Shown here piece by piece: positions 1 through 6,619 of a DNA stretch of 22,984 nucleotides. The stretch covers positions 1 through 22,984 of the forward strand of contig JAEWGM010000010.1 in assembly GCA_023388315.1 (NCBI GenBank), read 5' to 3'. The DNA comes from Bacteroidota bacterium (GTDB taxonomy: Bacteria; Bacteroidota; Bacteroidia; Bacteroidales; Dysgonomonadaceae). Numbering within the stretch: the stretch's first letter is position 1; each line of letters opens with the position of its first letter. Below the pieces are notes generated by a model. It did not search any database, was not told the DNA's origin, and saw only the letters and a program-made list of their open reading frames with translations. The position numbers were made by a program, and so were the translations under genes.

Positions 1-85
1 CAAGATATTAAACAAATACAATACGCCATCAACAAAAGACCAAGAAAAAAATTAAACTTCGAGAATCCTAAAAATATTTTTTTCT

Positions 86-93
86 TATCTTTG
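86..93 (+). promoter_or_regulatory. Second putative -7 box (TATCTTTG)
   Basis: Same octamer and the same preceding T-rich run as the box at 186-193, exactly 100 bp further upstream. No recognisable -33 TTTG. It could be a tandem promoter for rpsU or a chance match in AT-rich DNA. Confidence 0.3.
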
Positions 94-185
94 AAGAGAA
101 ATGTTGCATTTAGTAGTTGAATCTACGCTTGATTTTTAAATTCGATTTTTTCAGCCAGAACCCATCATTTTCAAACTTTTTTCCT

Positions 186-193
186 TATCTTTG
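186..193 (+). promoter_or_regulatory. Putative -7 box (TATCTTTG), candidate rpsU promoter
   Basis: TATCTTTG fits the TAnnTTTG -7 consensus of Bacteroidota sigma factor promoters. No clean TTTG is seen 19-21 bp upstream, so the -33 half is weak or absent. A sister box with the same T-rich run in front of it sits at 86-93. Transcription from here would give an rpsU leader of about 180 nt. Confidence 0.45.
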
Positions 194-299
194 CACCCGC
201 AAAATAGAAGGGAGGTTATTGTAACACACAGAAATAAGTAATTTACAGACATTAAAAATCAATTTATTTCACGTGCAGACGCGGGGTACGCAGCTGCAT

Positions 300-337
300 A
301 TTACACGATGAATTATACCTATATAATAATGTGTAAT
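300..337. repeat. Inverted repeat ATTACAC/GTGTAAT in rpsU leader
   Basis: ATTACAC at 300-306 is complementary to GTGTAAT at 331-337, enclosing an AT-rich loop of 24 nt. Its base composition and layout resemble the perfect inverted repeat at 2052-2088 between two tRNA genes, suggesting one family of small intergenic hairpins. Function unknown. Confidence 0.4.
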
Positions 338-380
338 TAAAAATTAAACAATAATCTCAAACAAAAAACAAGTTTTAAAC

Positions 381-572
381 ATGATTGTAGTACAATTAAA
401 AGAAGGCGAAAACATTGAAAGAGCCTTAAAAAAATTCAAACGCAAATACGAAAAAACCGGCGTGGTAAAAGAACTTCGCAGCCGTCAGGCATTTAAAAAA
501 CCATCTGTTATTAAACGGAAAAGAAAGCAACACGCGGTTTACGTACAAAAAATGCAAGAAAACGAAGATTAA
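381..572 (+). CDS. rpsU: 30S ribosomal protein bS21
   Basis: The product (63 aa) is small ribosomal subunit protein bS21, which sits near the anti-Shine-Dalgarno end of 16S rRNA and helps translation initiation. Recognised by the N-terminal MIVVQLKEGE, the ERALKKFKRK segment, and a very basic C-terminal half (RKRKQHAVYVQKM). The length is normal for Bacteroidota S21. The ATG at 381 is the only sensible start; it has no Shine-Dalgarno motif, as is usual in this phylum. A terminator hairpin overlaps its stop codon, so it seems to be transcribed largely on its own, ahead of the recombinase and hpf genes. High certainty. Confidence 0.95.
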   Translation: MIVVQLKEGENIERALKKFKRKYEKTGVVKELRSRQAFKKPSVIKRKRKQHAVYVQKMQENED

Positions 573-594
573 TTCATCACTTCGTTGTTTTTTT
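561..594 (+). terminator. Rho-independent terminator at the rpsU stop codon
   Basis: AACGAAG (561-567) pairs perfectly with CTTCGTT (580-586) around a 12-nt loop and is followed by a run of seven T (588-594). The upstream arm lies inside the last codons of rpsU and the stop codon falls in the loop. Confidence 0.7.
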
Positions 595-641
595 CTTAAC
601 TTCGTAGTATAAATTAAACAGCGCGTTGGTTTAGCTGCGAT

Positions 642-1532
642 ATGTGGAAAGAAAAATTCATACAATATCTCCGTAATGAGAAGAACTACTCCTCTCTTAC
701 GGAGATTTCTTATTTAAACGATATCGCTCAATTTGAGGCTTTTATCAAAAATGAATTTGGTGAGTTCAATCCCACGCTCATCGGGCGCGACGATATCAGG
801 ATGTGGCTAGCCCATTTAATGGAGCAGAAACTCAGCCCCAAAACAGTAAACCGAAAGCTTAGCGCGCTAAAATCGTTTTTTAAATACCTCAAGAAAATAG
901 ACGTCATTAAACGCAATCCTGCCGAGAACGTATCGGGGCCAAAGGCCGGTAAAAGACTCCCCACATTTGTAAATAATGCCGATTTAGAACGCATCCTCGA
1001 CGACGAATCCATTTACCCCGATGACTTCATCGGCCGGCGCGACCAATTAATGATGGAGCTCTTGTACGTTACCGGCATGCGAAGGGCTGAACTTATTTCC
1101 CTAAAAACAAACGACATAGACAACCACTCAAATACGCTACGCGTAACGGGCAAGCGCAACAAACAACGACTAATTCCGTTTTCAAACAAAACCAAAGAAA
1201 AGCTGCAAAATTACCTGCAAATTCGCGAAGCAGAAATCAAGAACAAATCGCCGTTTTTGTTTGTTAAGGAAGATGGAGACAAGTTATATCCCAAACTGGT
1301 GTACAATATCATAAACAAACATCTAAATTATGTACCCACATTATCAAAAAAAAGCCCCCACGTATTGCGCCACTCGTTTGCCACGGAAATGCTCAACAAC
1401 GGCGCCGAAATTAATGCCGTAAAAGAATTATTGGGCCACTCAAGCTTGGCCTCAACCGAAATTTACACACACGTAACATTTGAAGAATTGAAAAAAGTAT
1501 ATCACACGGCTCATCCACGAGCCAAAAAATAA
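642..1532 (+). CDS. Tyrosine recombinase, XerC/XerD type
   Basis: A site-specific tyrosine recombinase (296 aa), of the size and layout of XerC/XerD, which resolve chromosome dimers at dif during cell division. The N-terminal SAM-like core-binding domain spans about residues 1-90 and the catalytic domain about 105-290. All six catalytic positions are visible: R147 (TGMRRAEL), K171 (VTGKRNK), H240 and R243 (HVLRHSFAT), H266 (LLGHSS) and the nucleophile Y275 (EIYTHV). It sits between rpsU and hpf, the expected place for a chromosomal housekeeping Xer protein in Bacteroidales, and no attachment sites or cargo are visible beside it, so a phage or transposon integrase is unlikely. Whether it is the functional XerC or XerD cannot be decided here. 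The stop codon overlaps the Shine-Dalgarno of hpf, implying coupled expression. Confidence 0.88.
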   Translation: MWKEKFIQYLRNEKNYSSLTEISYLNDIAQFEAFIKNEFGEFNPTLIGRDDIRMWLAHLMEQKLSPKTVNRKLSALKSFFKYLKKIDVIKRNPAENVSGPKAGKRLPTFVNNADLERILDDESIYPDDFIGRRDQLMMELLYVTGMRRAELISLKTNDIDNHSNTLRVTGKRNKQRLIPFSNKTKEKLQNYLQIREAEIKNKSPFLFVKEDGDKLYPKLVYNIINKHLNYVPTLSKKSPHVLRHSFATEMLNNGAEINAVKELLGHSSLASTEIYTHVTFEELKKVYHTAHPRAKK

Positions 1533-1537
1533 GGAGG
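1531..1537 (+). promoter_or_regulatory. Strong Shine-Dalgarno (AAGGAGG) of hpf overlapping the recombinase stop codon
   Basis: AAGGAGG lies 6 nt before the ATG at 1544 and its first two bases are part of the TAA stop of the upstream recombinase gene. Such a full Shine-Dalgarno is unusual beside the other starts in this window and confirms the hpf start. Confidence 0.75.
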
Positions 1538-1543
1538 AAAAAT

Positions 1544-1840
1544 ATGGAACTAAGAATTCAATCGATCAATTTTGATGCTAGCGACCAACTCAAATCTTTT
1601 GTTGAAAAGAAAATTAAAAAACTCGAGAAATTCAACGATGAGATTATGCACGCCGAAGTAAACTTAAAAACCATTAAGCCCGACACGGCCAAGAACAAAG
1701 AAGCAATTATTAAATTGAATTTAAAAAACATGGAAGCGGTGGCAAACAAAACGGCAGACACCTTTGAAGAAGCCGTTGACTTGTGTGCCGAAGCCCTGGA
1801 AAAACAAATTATAAAGTCAAAAAAGAAAAAGGAACATTAG
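1544..1840 (+). CDS. hpf: Ribosome hibernation-promoting factor, short form (HPF/RaiA family)
   Basis: A 98-aa protein of the HPF/YfiA family, which binds the decoding centre of the 30S subunit in slow-growing or starved cells and silences or dimerises ribosomes. The family pattern is clear: MELRIQSINFDAS at the start, the helix SFVEKKIKKLEKF, the central strands HAEVNLKTI and AIIKLNL, and DTFEEAVDLCAEALEKQI at the end, finishing in a lysine-rich tail. It has only the N-terminal S30AE domain, so it is a short-form HPF without the C-terminal dimerisation domain. It follows the recombinase by 11 nt and is probably co-expressed with it. The start is fixed by the strong Shine-Dalgarno at 1531-1537. 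Confidence 0.92.
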   Translation: MELRIQSINFDASDQLKSFVEKKIKKLEKFNDEIMHAEVNLKTIKPDTAKNKEAIIKLNLKNMEAVANKTADTFEEAVDLCAEALEKQIIKSKKKKEH

Positions 1841-1864
1841 TTTTTGAAAAAATAAATCGATTTC

Positions 1865-1895
1865 TTTGCCGAAAGAAAAATAATTAGTACCTTTG
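1865..1895 (+). promoter_or_regulatory. Bacteroidota-type promoter for the tRNA-tuf cluster
   Basis: TTTG at 1865-1868, a 19-bp spacer, then TACCTTTG at 1888-1895: an exact match to the TTTG-N19-TAnnTTTG consensus of the phylum. It lies about 50 bp upstream of the first tRNA gene and is the best candidate for driving the tRNA-Thr/Tyr/Gly/Thr-tuf transcript. Confidence 0.75.
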
Positions 1896-1897
1896 CG

Positions 1898-1931
1898 ACC
1901 GTTTCTCTCTTATTTTTTGGAGAGGGACGGT
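1898..1931 (+). other. Hairpin just upstream of the first tRNA
   Basis: ACCGT-TT-CTCTC (1898-1909) pairs with GAGAG-GG-ACGGT (1920-1931), 12 pairs counting two adjacent G-T wobbles, with a T-rich 10-nt loop. It begins next to the -7 box, so it lies at the expected transcription start and the 5' end of the pre-tRNA transcript. Role unknown: leader processing signal or early regulator are both possible. Confidence 0.5.
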
Positions 1932-1948
1932 TAACACCAAGAAATTAA

Positions 1949-2022
1949 GCCTCTTTAGCTCAGTTGGCCAGAGCACGTGATTTGTAATCTCGGGGTCGTT
2001 GGTTCGAATCCGACAAGAGGCT
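1949..2022 (+). tRNA. tRNA-Thr (anticodon TGT)
   Basis: The cloverleaf can be drawn by eye: acceptor stem GCCTCTT/AAGAGGC, D-stem GCTC/GAGC, anticodon loop TTTGTAA with TGT at 1983-1985, T-stem GTTGG/CCGAC with loop TTCGAAT, and discriminator T. The anticodon stem CGTGA/TCTCG has one T-T mismatch in the middle. CCA is not encoded. First gene of a four-tRNA cluster leading into tuf. Confidence 0.93.
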
Positions 2023-2051
2023 CAAAGCAATTTATAATACAAAAAATGCGC

Positions 2052-2088
2052 AATGTATAATTATGCATTCTTAATTGTATTATACATT
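2052..2088. repeat. Perfect inverted repeat between tRNA-Thr and tRNA-Tyr
   Basis: AATGTATAAT (2052-2061) and ATTATACATT (2079-2088) are exact reverse complements around a 17-nt AT-rich loop. It is not followed by a T-run, so it is not a typical terminator; it may help separate the tRNA precursors or be a copy of a small intergenic repeat. Confidence 0.55.
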
Positions 2089-2104
2089 ATGAATTATTTT
2101 TTGG

Positions 2105-2187
2105 GGGCAGTTACCAAAGTGGCCAACTGGGGCTGACTGTAACTCAGCTGTCTTTCGACTTCGGTGGTTCGAATCCATCACTGCCCA
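2105..2187 (+). tRNA. tRNA-Tyr (anticodon GTA)
   Basis: Class II tRNA of 83 nt with acceptor stem GGGCAGT/ACTGCCC, anticodon stem GCTGA/TCAGC around CTGTAAC (anticodon GTA), a long variable arm, T-loop TTCGAAT and discriminator A. The long variable arm is the bacterial tRNA-Tyr hallmark. CCA not encoded. Confidence 0.95.
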
Positions 2188-2210
2188 CTTTTTCGATTTA
2201 CGATTGCCGG

Positions 2211-2259
2211 TTTGGGATTTACGAATTAATTCCAATATCCCAAATCCAACATCCCAAAT
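2211..2259. repeat. Small intergenic repeat with ATCCCAAAT units
   Basis: TTTGGGAT at 2211-2218 is complementary to ATCCCAAA present twice downstream (within 2236-2244 and again at 2251-2259), so two alternative hairpins can form. It fills the gap between tRNA-Tyr and tRNA-Gly and looks like a short intergenic repeat element. No function can be assigned. Confidence 0.4.
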
Positions 2260-2265
2260 CGATAC

Positions 2266-2338
2266 GCGGAAGTAGCTCAGTTGATAGAGCATTAGCCTTC
2301 CAAGCTGAGGGTCGCGGGTTTGAGTCCCGTCTTCCGCT
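2266..2338 (+). tRNA. tRNA-Gly (anticodon TCC)
   Basis: 73 nt with acceptor stem GCGGAAG/CTTCCGC, D-stem GCTC/GAGC, anticodon loop CTTCCAA (anticodon TCC) on a TTAGC/GCTGA stem with one wobble pair, T-stem CGGGT... closed by CCCG, and discriminator T. CCA not encoded. Confidence 0.94.
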
Positions 2339-2407
2339 CTTAGAGCACAAGGGTCAATTAAAACCGAAGATGAGAAAACTCGGAAAGTCCCATTCAGGCG
2401 CTCAATT

Positions 2408-2479
<72 letters not shown>

Positions 2480-2603
2480 CAAAAAAAAAGAATAATAAAA
2501 TTTCATCAAGATAAGAGAATTGCTTTTTGTCTTGAATTTTATTGTACGCACGAGAAATTTATAAAGCATACATTTTTTATTAAACTAACAAATAGTACAT
2601 TTT

Positions 2604-3791
2604 ATGGCAAAAGAACATTTTAACCGATCGAAACCGCATGTTAACATCGGTACAATCGGTCACGTTGACCACGGTAAAACTACCTTAACAGCAGCTATTA
2701 CTACTGTTTTGGGAAAAAGAGGCCTGTCTGAAACGAAATCGTTCGATTCAATTGACAACGCTCCCGAAGAAAAAGAAAGAGGTATTACAATCAACACTTC
2801 ACACGTTGAATACGAAACAGAAAACCGCCACTATGCGCACGTTGACTGTCCCGGCCACGCCGACTATGTGAAAAACATGGTTACTGGTGCTGCGCAAATG
2901 GACGGAGCCATTATTGTTGTAGCTGCAACAGACGGCCCCATGCCTCAAACACGTGAGCACATTCTTTTGGCACGTCAGGTAAACGTTCCCAGACTGGTTG
3001 TGTTTATGAACAAAGTTGACTTGGTTGACGACGAAGAAATGTTGGAATTGGTTGAAATGGAAATGCGCGAATTGCTTTCGTTCTATAATTTCGATGGTGA
3101 CAACACCCCCGTTATTCAAGGTTCTGCTTTAGGTGGATTGAACGGCGAAGCCAAATGGGAAGACAAAATCATGGAGCTGATGGATGCCGTTGATAACTGG
3201 ATTCCGCTGCCTCCGCGCGATGTGGACAAACCATTCTTGATGCCCGTTGAAGACGTGTTCTCAATTACCGGACGTGGAACAGTTGCTACCGGACGTATTG
3301 AAACAGGTATCATCAAATCGGGTGAAGAAGTTCAAATTATCGGACTTGGAGCCGAAGGACGCAAATCGGTTGTTACAGGTGTGGAAATGTTCCGCAAAAT
3401 TCTTGACGAAGGACAAGCAGGTGACAACGTAGGTCTTTTGCTTCGCGGTATAGATAAAGACGAAATCAAACGTGGTATGGTGATTTCTCACCCCGGAAAA
3501 GTGAAACCTCACTCTAAATTTAAAGCAGAGGTGTATATCTTGAAAAAAGAAGAAGGCGGACGCCACACTCCTTTCCACGACAAATATCGTCCTCAATTCT
3601 ACATCCGTACGTTAGACGTAACAGGCGAAATCAAATTGCCCGAAGGAGTAGAAATGGTTATGCCGGGCGACAACGTAACAATTGAAGTTGATTTGATCTA
3701 TCCCGTAGCATGTAACGTGGGACTCCGTTTCGCTATCCGCGAAGGTGGCCGCACAGTGGGTGCAGGACAGATTACAGAACTGATTGACTAA
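2604..3791 (+). CDS. tuf: Translation elongation factor EF-Tu
   Basis: EF-Tu (395 aa) carries aminoacyl-tRNA to the ribosomal A site in a GTP-dependent way. The GTPase motifs are intact: P-loop GHVDHGKTT (residues 19-27), switch II DCPGH (81-85) and NKVD (136-139); domains 2 and 3 follow from about residue 205 and end in the typical AGQITELID. Length is normal. It lies downstream of four tRNA genes, the usual Bacteroidales order, and is probably transcribed with them from the promoter at 1865-1895 because no convincing promoter is seen in its own 125-nt leader. No Shine-Dalgarno is seen before the ATG at 2604. Confidence 0.98.
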   Translation: MAKEHFNRSKPHVNIGTIGHVDHGKTTLTAAITTVLGKRGLSETKSFDSIDNAPEEKERGITINTSHVEYETENRHYAHVDCPGHADYVKNMVTGAAQMDGAIIVVAATDGPMPQTREHILLARQVNVPRLVVFMNKVDLVDDEEMLELVEMEMRELLSFYNFDGDNTPVIQGSALGGLNGEAKWEDKIMELMDAVDNWIPLPPRDVDKPFLMPVEDVFSITGRGTVATGRIETGIIKSGEEVQIIGLGAEGRKSVVTGVEMFRKILDEGQAGDNVGLLLRGIDKDEIKRGMVISHPGKVKPHSKFKAEVYILKKEEGGRHTPFHDKYRPQFYIRTLDVTGEIKLPEGVEMVMPGDNVTIEVDLIYPVACNVGLRFAIREGGRTVGAGQITELID

Positions 3792-3840
3792 AACCTATCT
3801 TTAAGCTTCTCTCTTTCACAAAGAAAGCTTATAAAGGTTT
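3791..3840 (+). other. Composite hairpin directly after tuf
   Basis: Three stacked stems can form: AAACCT (3791-3796) with AGGTTT (3835-3840), AAGCTT (3803-3808) with AAGCTT (3825-3830), and TCTTT with AAAGA closing a CAC loop. No T-run follows, so it is more likely an mRNA 3'-end or processing hairpin than a strong intrinsic terminator. Confidence 0.5.
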
Positions 3841-3872
3841 ACCCAATAAATTAATTACCCTCATCTCAATTT

Positions 3873-3907
3873 CCCTCCCTTTGGGGGAGGGTTGGGGAGG
3901 GTTTTTT
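3873..3907 (+). terminator. GC-rich hairpin plus T-run between tuf and tRNA-Trp
   Basis: CCCTCCC (3873-3879) can pair with GGGAGGG either at 3885-3891 (immediate hairpin) or with the second GGGAGGG reading into 3895-3901, which is followed by TTTTTT (3902-3907). The second pairing would act as a terminator for tuf. The C/G-block element also resembles the short GC-rich repeats scattered between genes in this phylum. If it terminates, tRNA-Trp must rely on readthrough or an unseen promoter. Confidence 0.5.
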
Positions 3908-3980
3908 ACGGGTCTAGCTCAGTTGGTAGAGCACTGGTCTCCAAAACCAGGTGTCGGGAGTTCGAGTCTCTCGACCCGTG
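3908..3980 (+). tRNA. tRNA-Trp (anticodon CCA)
   Basis: 73 nt with acceptor stem ACGGGTC/GACCCGT, D-stem GCTC/GAGC, anticodon stem CTGGT/ACCAG around CTCCAAA (anticodon CCA), T-loop TTCGAGT, and discriminator G as expected for bacterial tRNA-Trp. It directly precedes secE, a conserved order in Bacteroidales. Confidence 0.95.
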
Positions 3981-3999
3981 CAAAAACGATCCGAATTAA

Positions 4000-4191
4000 A
4001 TGAATAAAATAGTTGCATATATTAAGGATGCTTATAACGAATTAGCGTATAAAGTATCCTGGCCAACAAGAGAAGAACTGTCGGGCAGCACCGTCATTGT
4101 GCTGATAGCTTCCGTCATTATTGCACTGATTGTGTTTGGCATGGATTCTCTGTTTGAGTGGATTTTAAAATTCCTCTATGGTATTCTGTAA
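4000..4191 (+). CDS. secE: Preprotein translocase subunit SecE
   Basis: A 63-aa inner-membrane protein, the clamp subunit of the SecYEG protein-export channel. The amphipathic helix with the hallmark KVSWPTREEL (about residues 18-27) is followed by one transmembrane segment of about 20 residues rich in Val/Ile/Ala (about 30-50). This is the short single-span SecE type found outside gammaproteobacteria. It starts 19 nt after tRNA-Trp and is 23 nt from nusG; the secE-nusG pair leading into the L11 operon is a widely conserved arrangement. Confidence 0.93.
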   Translation: MNKIVAYIKDAYNELAYKVSWPTREELSGSTVIVLIASVIIALIVFGMDSLFEWILKFLYGIL

Positions 4192-4214
4192 AAAAACATC
4201 TGAACTAAAGGAAA

Positions 4215-4757
4215 ATGGCTGAAAACAATAAAAAATGGTACGTACTGCGTGCCGTTAATGGAAAAGAAACTAAAGTCAAAGAGTACCTTGAGTCAGAGAT
4301 GAAGAAAACCGATTTAGGAAAGTACATTTCTCAAGTCCTCATCCCTACCGAAAAGACTTACACCGTACGTAACGGAAAGAAAGTGATGAAAGAACGCGCT
4401 TATCTTCCCGGTTATGTGCTTATTGAAGCCAATTTGGTGGGTGAAGTAATTCACGAACTCAAAAACATCAATTACGTAGCCGGCTTCTTGCCTAATACTG
4501 CCGATCCTCAACCCTTGCGGGAATCGGAGGTGAAACGCATTTTAGGAACAATGGACGAATTGGAAGAAGCCAACGAAGAAATGGATGTGAAATACTACGT
4601 GGGAGAAAACGTGAAAGTGATCAGCGGTCCTTTCAGCAGTTTCTCAGGCGTGGTAGAGGAAGTGAACGACGAGAGAAAGAAACTCAAGGTAATGGTCAAA
4701 ATTTTCGGACGTGCTCAACTCCTTGAGTTGGGCTATATGCAAGTAGAGAAAGAATAG
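4215..4757 (+). CDS. nusG: Transcription elongation/antitermination factor NusG
   Basis: NusG (180 aa) binds the clamp of RNA polymerase and links it to Rho or the leading ribosome. The N-terminal NGN domain starts with KKWYVLRAVNGKE and includes YLPGYVLIE (about 63-71); the C-terminal KOW domain covers about residues 128-180 with VGENVKVISGPF and the following GVVEEV. Length is close to the E. coli protein. It is read with secE, 74 nt upstream of rplK. Confidence 0.95.
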   Translation: MAENNKKWYVLRAVNGKETKVKEYLESEMKKTDLGKYISQVLIPTEKTYTVRNGKKVMKERAYLPGYVLIEANLVGEVIHELKNINYVAGFLPNTADPQPLRESEVKRILGTMDELEEANEEMDVKYYVGENVKVISGPFSSFSGVVEEVNDERKKLKVMVKIFGRAQLLELGYMQVEKE

Positions 4758-4831
4758 ATCAGATTTGGTTACGCATATTCTGTAAATTCTTCGATGTGTT
4801 TCGAAAACCGTAATTAATTAAAATCAAGAAA

Positions 4832-5281
4832 ATGGCTAAAGAAGTTGCTGGACAACTAAAATTACAAATCAGAGGAGGAGCTGCAAACCCATCGCCCCCC
4901 GTAGGCCCTGCATTAGGATCGAAAGGGATTAACATTATGGAGTTTTGCAAGCAATTCAATGCCAGAACTCAAGACAAAGCCGGAAAAGTATTGCCCGTGG
5001 TAATTACTTATTATTCCGACAAGTCTTTTGATTTTATTGTTAAAACACCACCGGTTGCAGTTCAATTACTGGAAATGAGCAAGAAAAAATCGGGCTCGGC
5101 AGAACCTAACCGCAAAAAAGTAGCGCAAGTTACTTGGGAGCAGGTTAAAACCATTGCCGAAGAAAAAATGGCCGACTTAAACTGCTTCAACGTTGAATCT
5201 GCAATGAAAATGGTAGCCGGAACGGCTCGTAGTATGGGTATCACGGTTAAAGGAGACTTCCCAAGTAATGAAAATAATTAA
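4832..5281 (+). CDS. rplK: 50S ribosomal protein uL11
   Basis: uL11 (149 aa) binds the GTPase-associated region of 23S rRNA with the L10-L12 stalk and is needed for RelA-type sensing of stalled ribosomes. The N-terminal KLQIRGGAANPSPPVGPALG (about residues 9-28) and the C-terminal rRNA-binding part ending in GTARSMGITVKG are diagnostic. It is slightly longer than the usual 141-147 aa because of a short polar tail. It begins the rplK-rplA-rplJ-rplL ribosomal block and is 16 nt from rplA. Confidence 0.97.
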   Translation: MAKEVAGQLKLQIRGGAANPSPPVGPALGSKGINIMEFCKQFNARTQDKAGKVLPVVITYYSDKSFDFIVKTPPVAVQLLEMSKKKSGSAEPNRKKVAQVTWEQVKTIAEEKMADLNCFNVESAMKMVAGTARSMGITVKGDFPSNENN

Positions 5282-5297
5282 AAACTTCAATTGAGAC

Positions 5298-5996
5298 ATG
5301 AGTAAACTTACAAAAAATCAAAAGTTGGCTTTAAGCAAAATTGAAGAGGGAAAATCCTATTCACTAAAAGAAGCATCGGCGTTGGTAAAAGAAATTACCA
5401 CCACAAAATTCGATGCCTCGGTAGATATCGATGTACGCCTTGGCGTAGATCCGCGAAAAGCCAACCAAATGGTCAGAGGTGTAGTATCTCTGCCACACGG
5501 AACCGGAAAACAAGTAAGAGTTCTTGTATTGTGTTCTCCAGAAGCTGAGGCCGCTGCTCAAGAAGCCGGCGCAGACTATGTAGGACTTGATGAATATATC
5601 GAAAAAATTAAAGGAGGTTGGACCGATGTGGATGTCATCATCACACAACCGCAAATTATGGGTAAAATTGGCGCCCTGGGCCGTATTTTAGGGCCGCGCG
5701 GATTAATGCCAAACCCCAAGAGCGGAACCGTTACTCCCGACGTGGCAAAAGCCGTGCAGGAAGTAAAACAAGGAAAAATCGACTTTAAAGTAGATAAAGC
5801 AGGTATTATTCACACCTCTATAGGAAAAGTATCTTTCACGCCCGAACAAATTCGAGACAACGCAAAAGAGTTTATCCAAACGTTGATCAAATTGAAACCG
5901 ACGGCAGCAAAAGGTACGTATATCAGGAGTATTTATCTTTCTAGTACGATGAGCCCCAGTGTTAAAGTGGACAGTAAATCGATAGAAGAAATCTAA
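5298..5996 (+). CDS. rplA: 50S ribosomal protein uL1
   Basis: uL1 (232 aa) forms the L1 stalk that guides deacylated tRNA out of the E site. Recognised from the SVDIDVRLGVDPRKANQMVR segment (residues about 40-60), LPHGTGK, and the signature GRILGPRGLMPNPKSGTVT (about 128-146). Length is normal. In E. coli L1 represses its own operon by binding its mRNA; no matching leader element could be recognised here. It lies 16 nt after rplK and 22 nt before rplJ. Confidence 0.97.
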   Translation: MSKLTKNQKLALSKIEEGKSYSLKEASALVKEITTTKFDASVDIDVRLGVDPRKANQMVRGVVSLPHGTGKQVRVLVLCSPEAEAAAQEAGADYVGLDEYIEKIKGGWTDVDVIITQPQIMGKIGALGRILGPRGLMPNPKSGTVTPDVAKAVQEVKQGKIDFKVDKAGIIHTSIGKVSFTPEQIRDNAKEFIQTLIKLKPTAAKGTYIRSIYLSSTMSPSVKVDSKSIEEI

Positions 5997-6018
5997 TTTT
6001 TAAAAAAGAAGGAAATCT

Positions 6019-6543
6019 ATGAAAAAGGAAGATAAACAAAAGATAATACAGAAAATAGCTGACAACCTTCAGGAGTACGAAAACTTCTATCTTACTGATA
6101 TTGCCACGTTAGACGCGGCAAAAACAAGTACGCTTAGAAGAGAATGCTCCAAGCAGGAAATCAAGCTAATGGTGGTAAAAAATACCCTGCTGCAAAAAGC
6201 ATTGGAGTCACTCGATGGAAATTATGATGAGCTGTATCCCATCCTTAAAGGAAACACAGCCATTATGTTCTCAAACGTGGCAAACGCTCCTGCTAAGCTT
6301 ATTGATAAATACAAAAAAGAAAAAATTCCCGCGTTGAAAGGCGCCTATGTACAGGAAAGTTTCTTTATTGGAGCCGAAACGCTGCCAACACTTGTAAACA
6401 TCAAGAGCAAAACAGAAGTTATTGGGGATGTTATCGCACTCTTGCAGTCGCCTGCTAAGAATGTTATTTCTGCCCTCCAATCCGGCGGTTCCTTACTCCA
6501 CGGAGTACTGCAAACGTTGTCGGAAAAAGAACAAGCGTCGTAA
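6019..6543 (+). CDS. rplJ: 50S ribosomal protein uL10
   Basis: uL10 (174 aa) is the stalk base that anchors the L7/L12 dimers to 23S rRNA. The N-terminal KKEDKQKIIQKIADNLQEYE, the RRECSKQEIKLMVVKNTLLQKAL stretch (about 40-62) and the helical C-terminal tail that binds L12 fit the family. An AAGGAA lies shortly before the ATG, giving a moderate Shine-Dalgarno. It is followed after a 76-nt AT-rich gap by rplL, the usual pair. Confidence 0.95.
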   Translation: MKKEDKQKIIQKIADNLQEYENFYLTDIATLDAAKTSTLRRECSKQEIKLMVVKNTLLQKALESLDGNYDELYPILKGNTAIMFSNVANAPAKLIDKYKKEKIPALKGAYVQESFFIGAETLPTLVNIKSKTEVIGDVIALLQSPAKNVISALQSGGSLLHGVLQTLSEKEQAS

Positions 6544-6619
6544 AAAACAAAAAACGCTTTTCAAAAATCATTTCATACAAACAAACAGAATTAGTAATCA
6601 ACTTAATACATATTAAAAA

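Larger units (their letters stand above)
1..380. other. AT-rich leader region upstream of rpsU; no gene seen
   Basis: No coding region could be supported here. The stretch is strongly AT-rich and holds two TATCTTTG boxes (86-93 and 186-193) that match the -7 half of the Bacteroidota housekeeping promoter, plus an imperfect hairpin at 300-337. It is most simply read as the promoter and 5' untranslated region of rpsU, possibly with the tail of an upstream intergenic region before the window. Confidence 0.6.

Noticed and set aside
642..1532. Integrase of a prophage or integrative element
   Set aside because: The neighbours are housekeeping genes in the usual order, with no attachment repeats or cargo; the size and position fit a chromosomal Xer recombinase.
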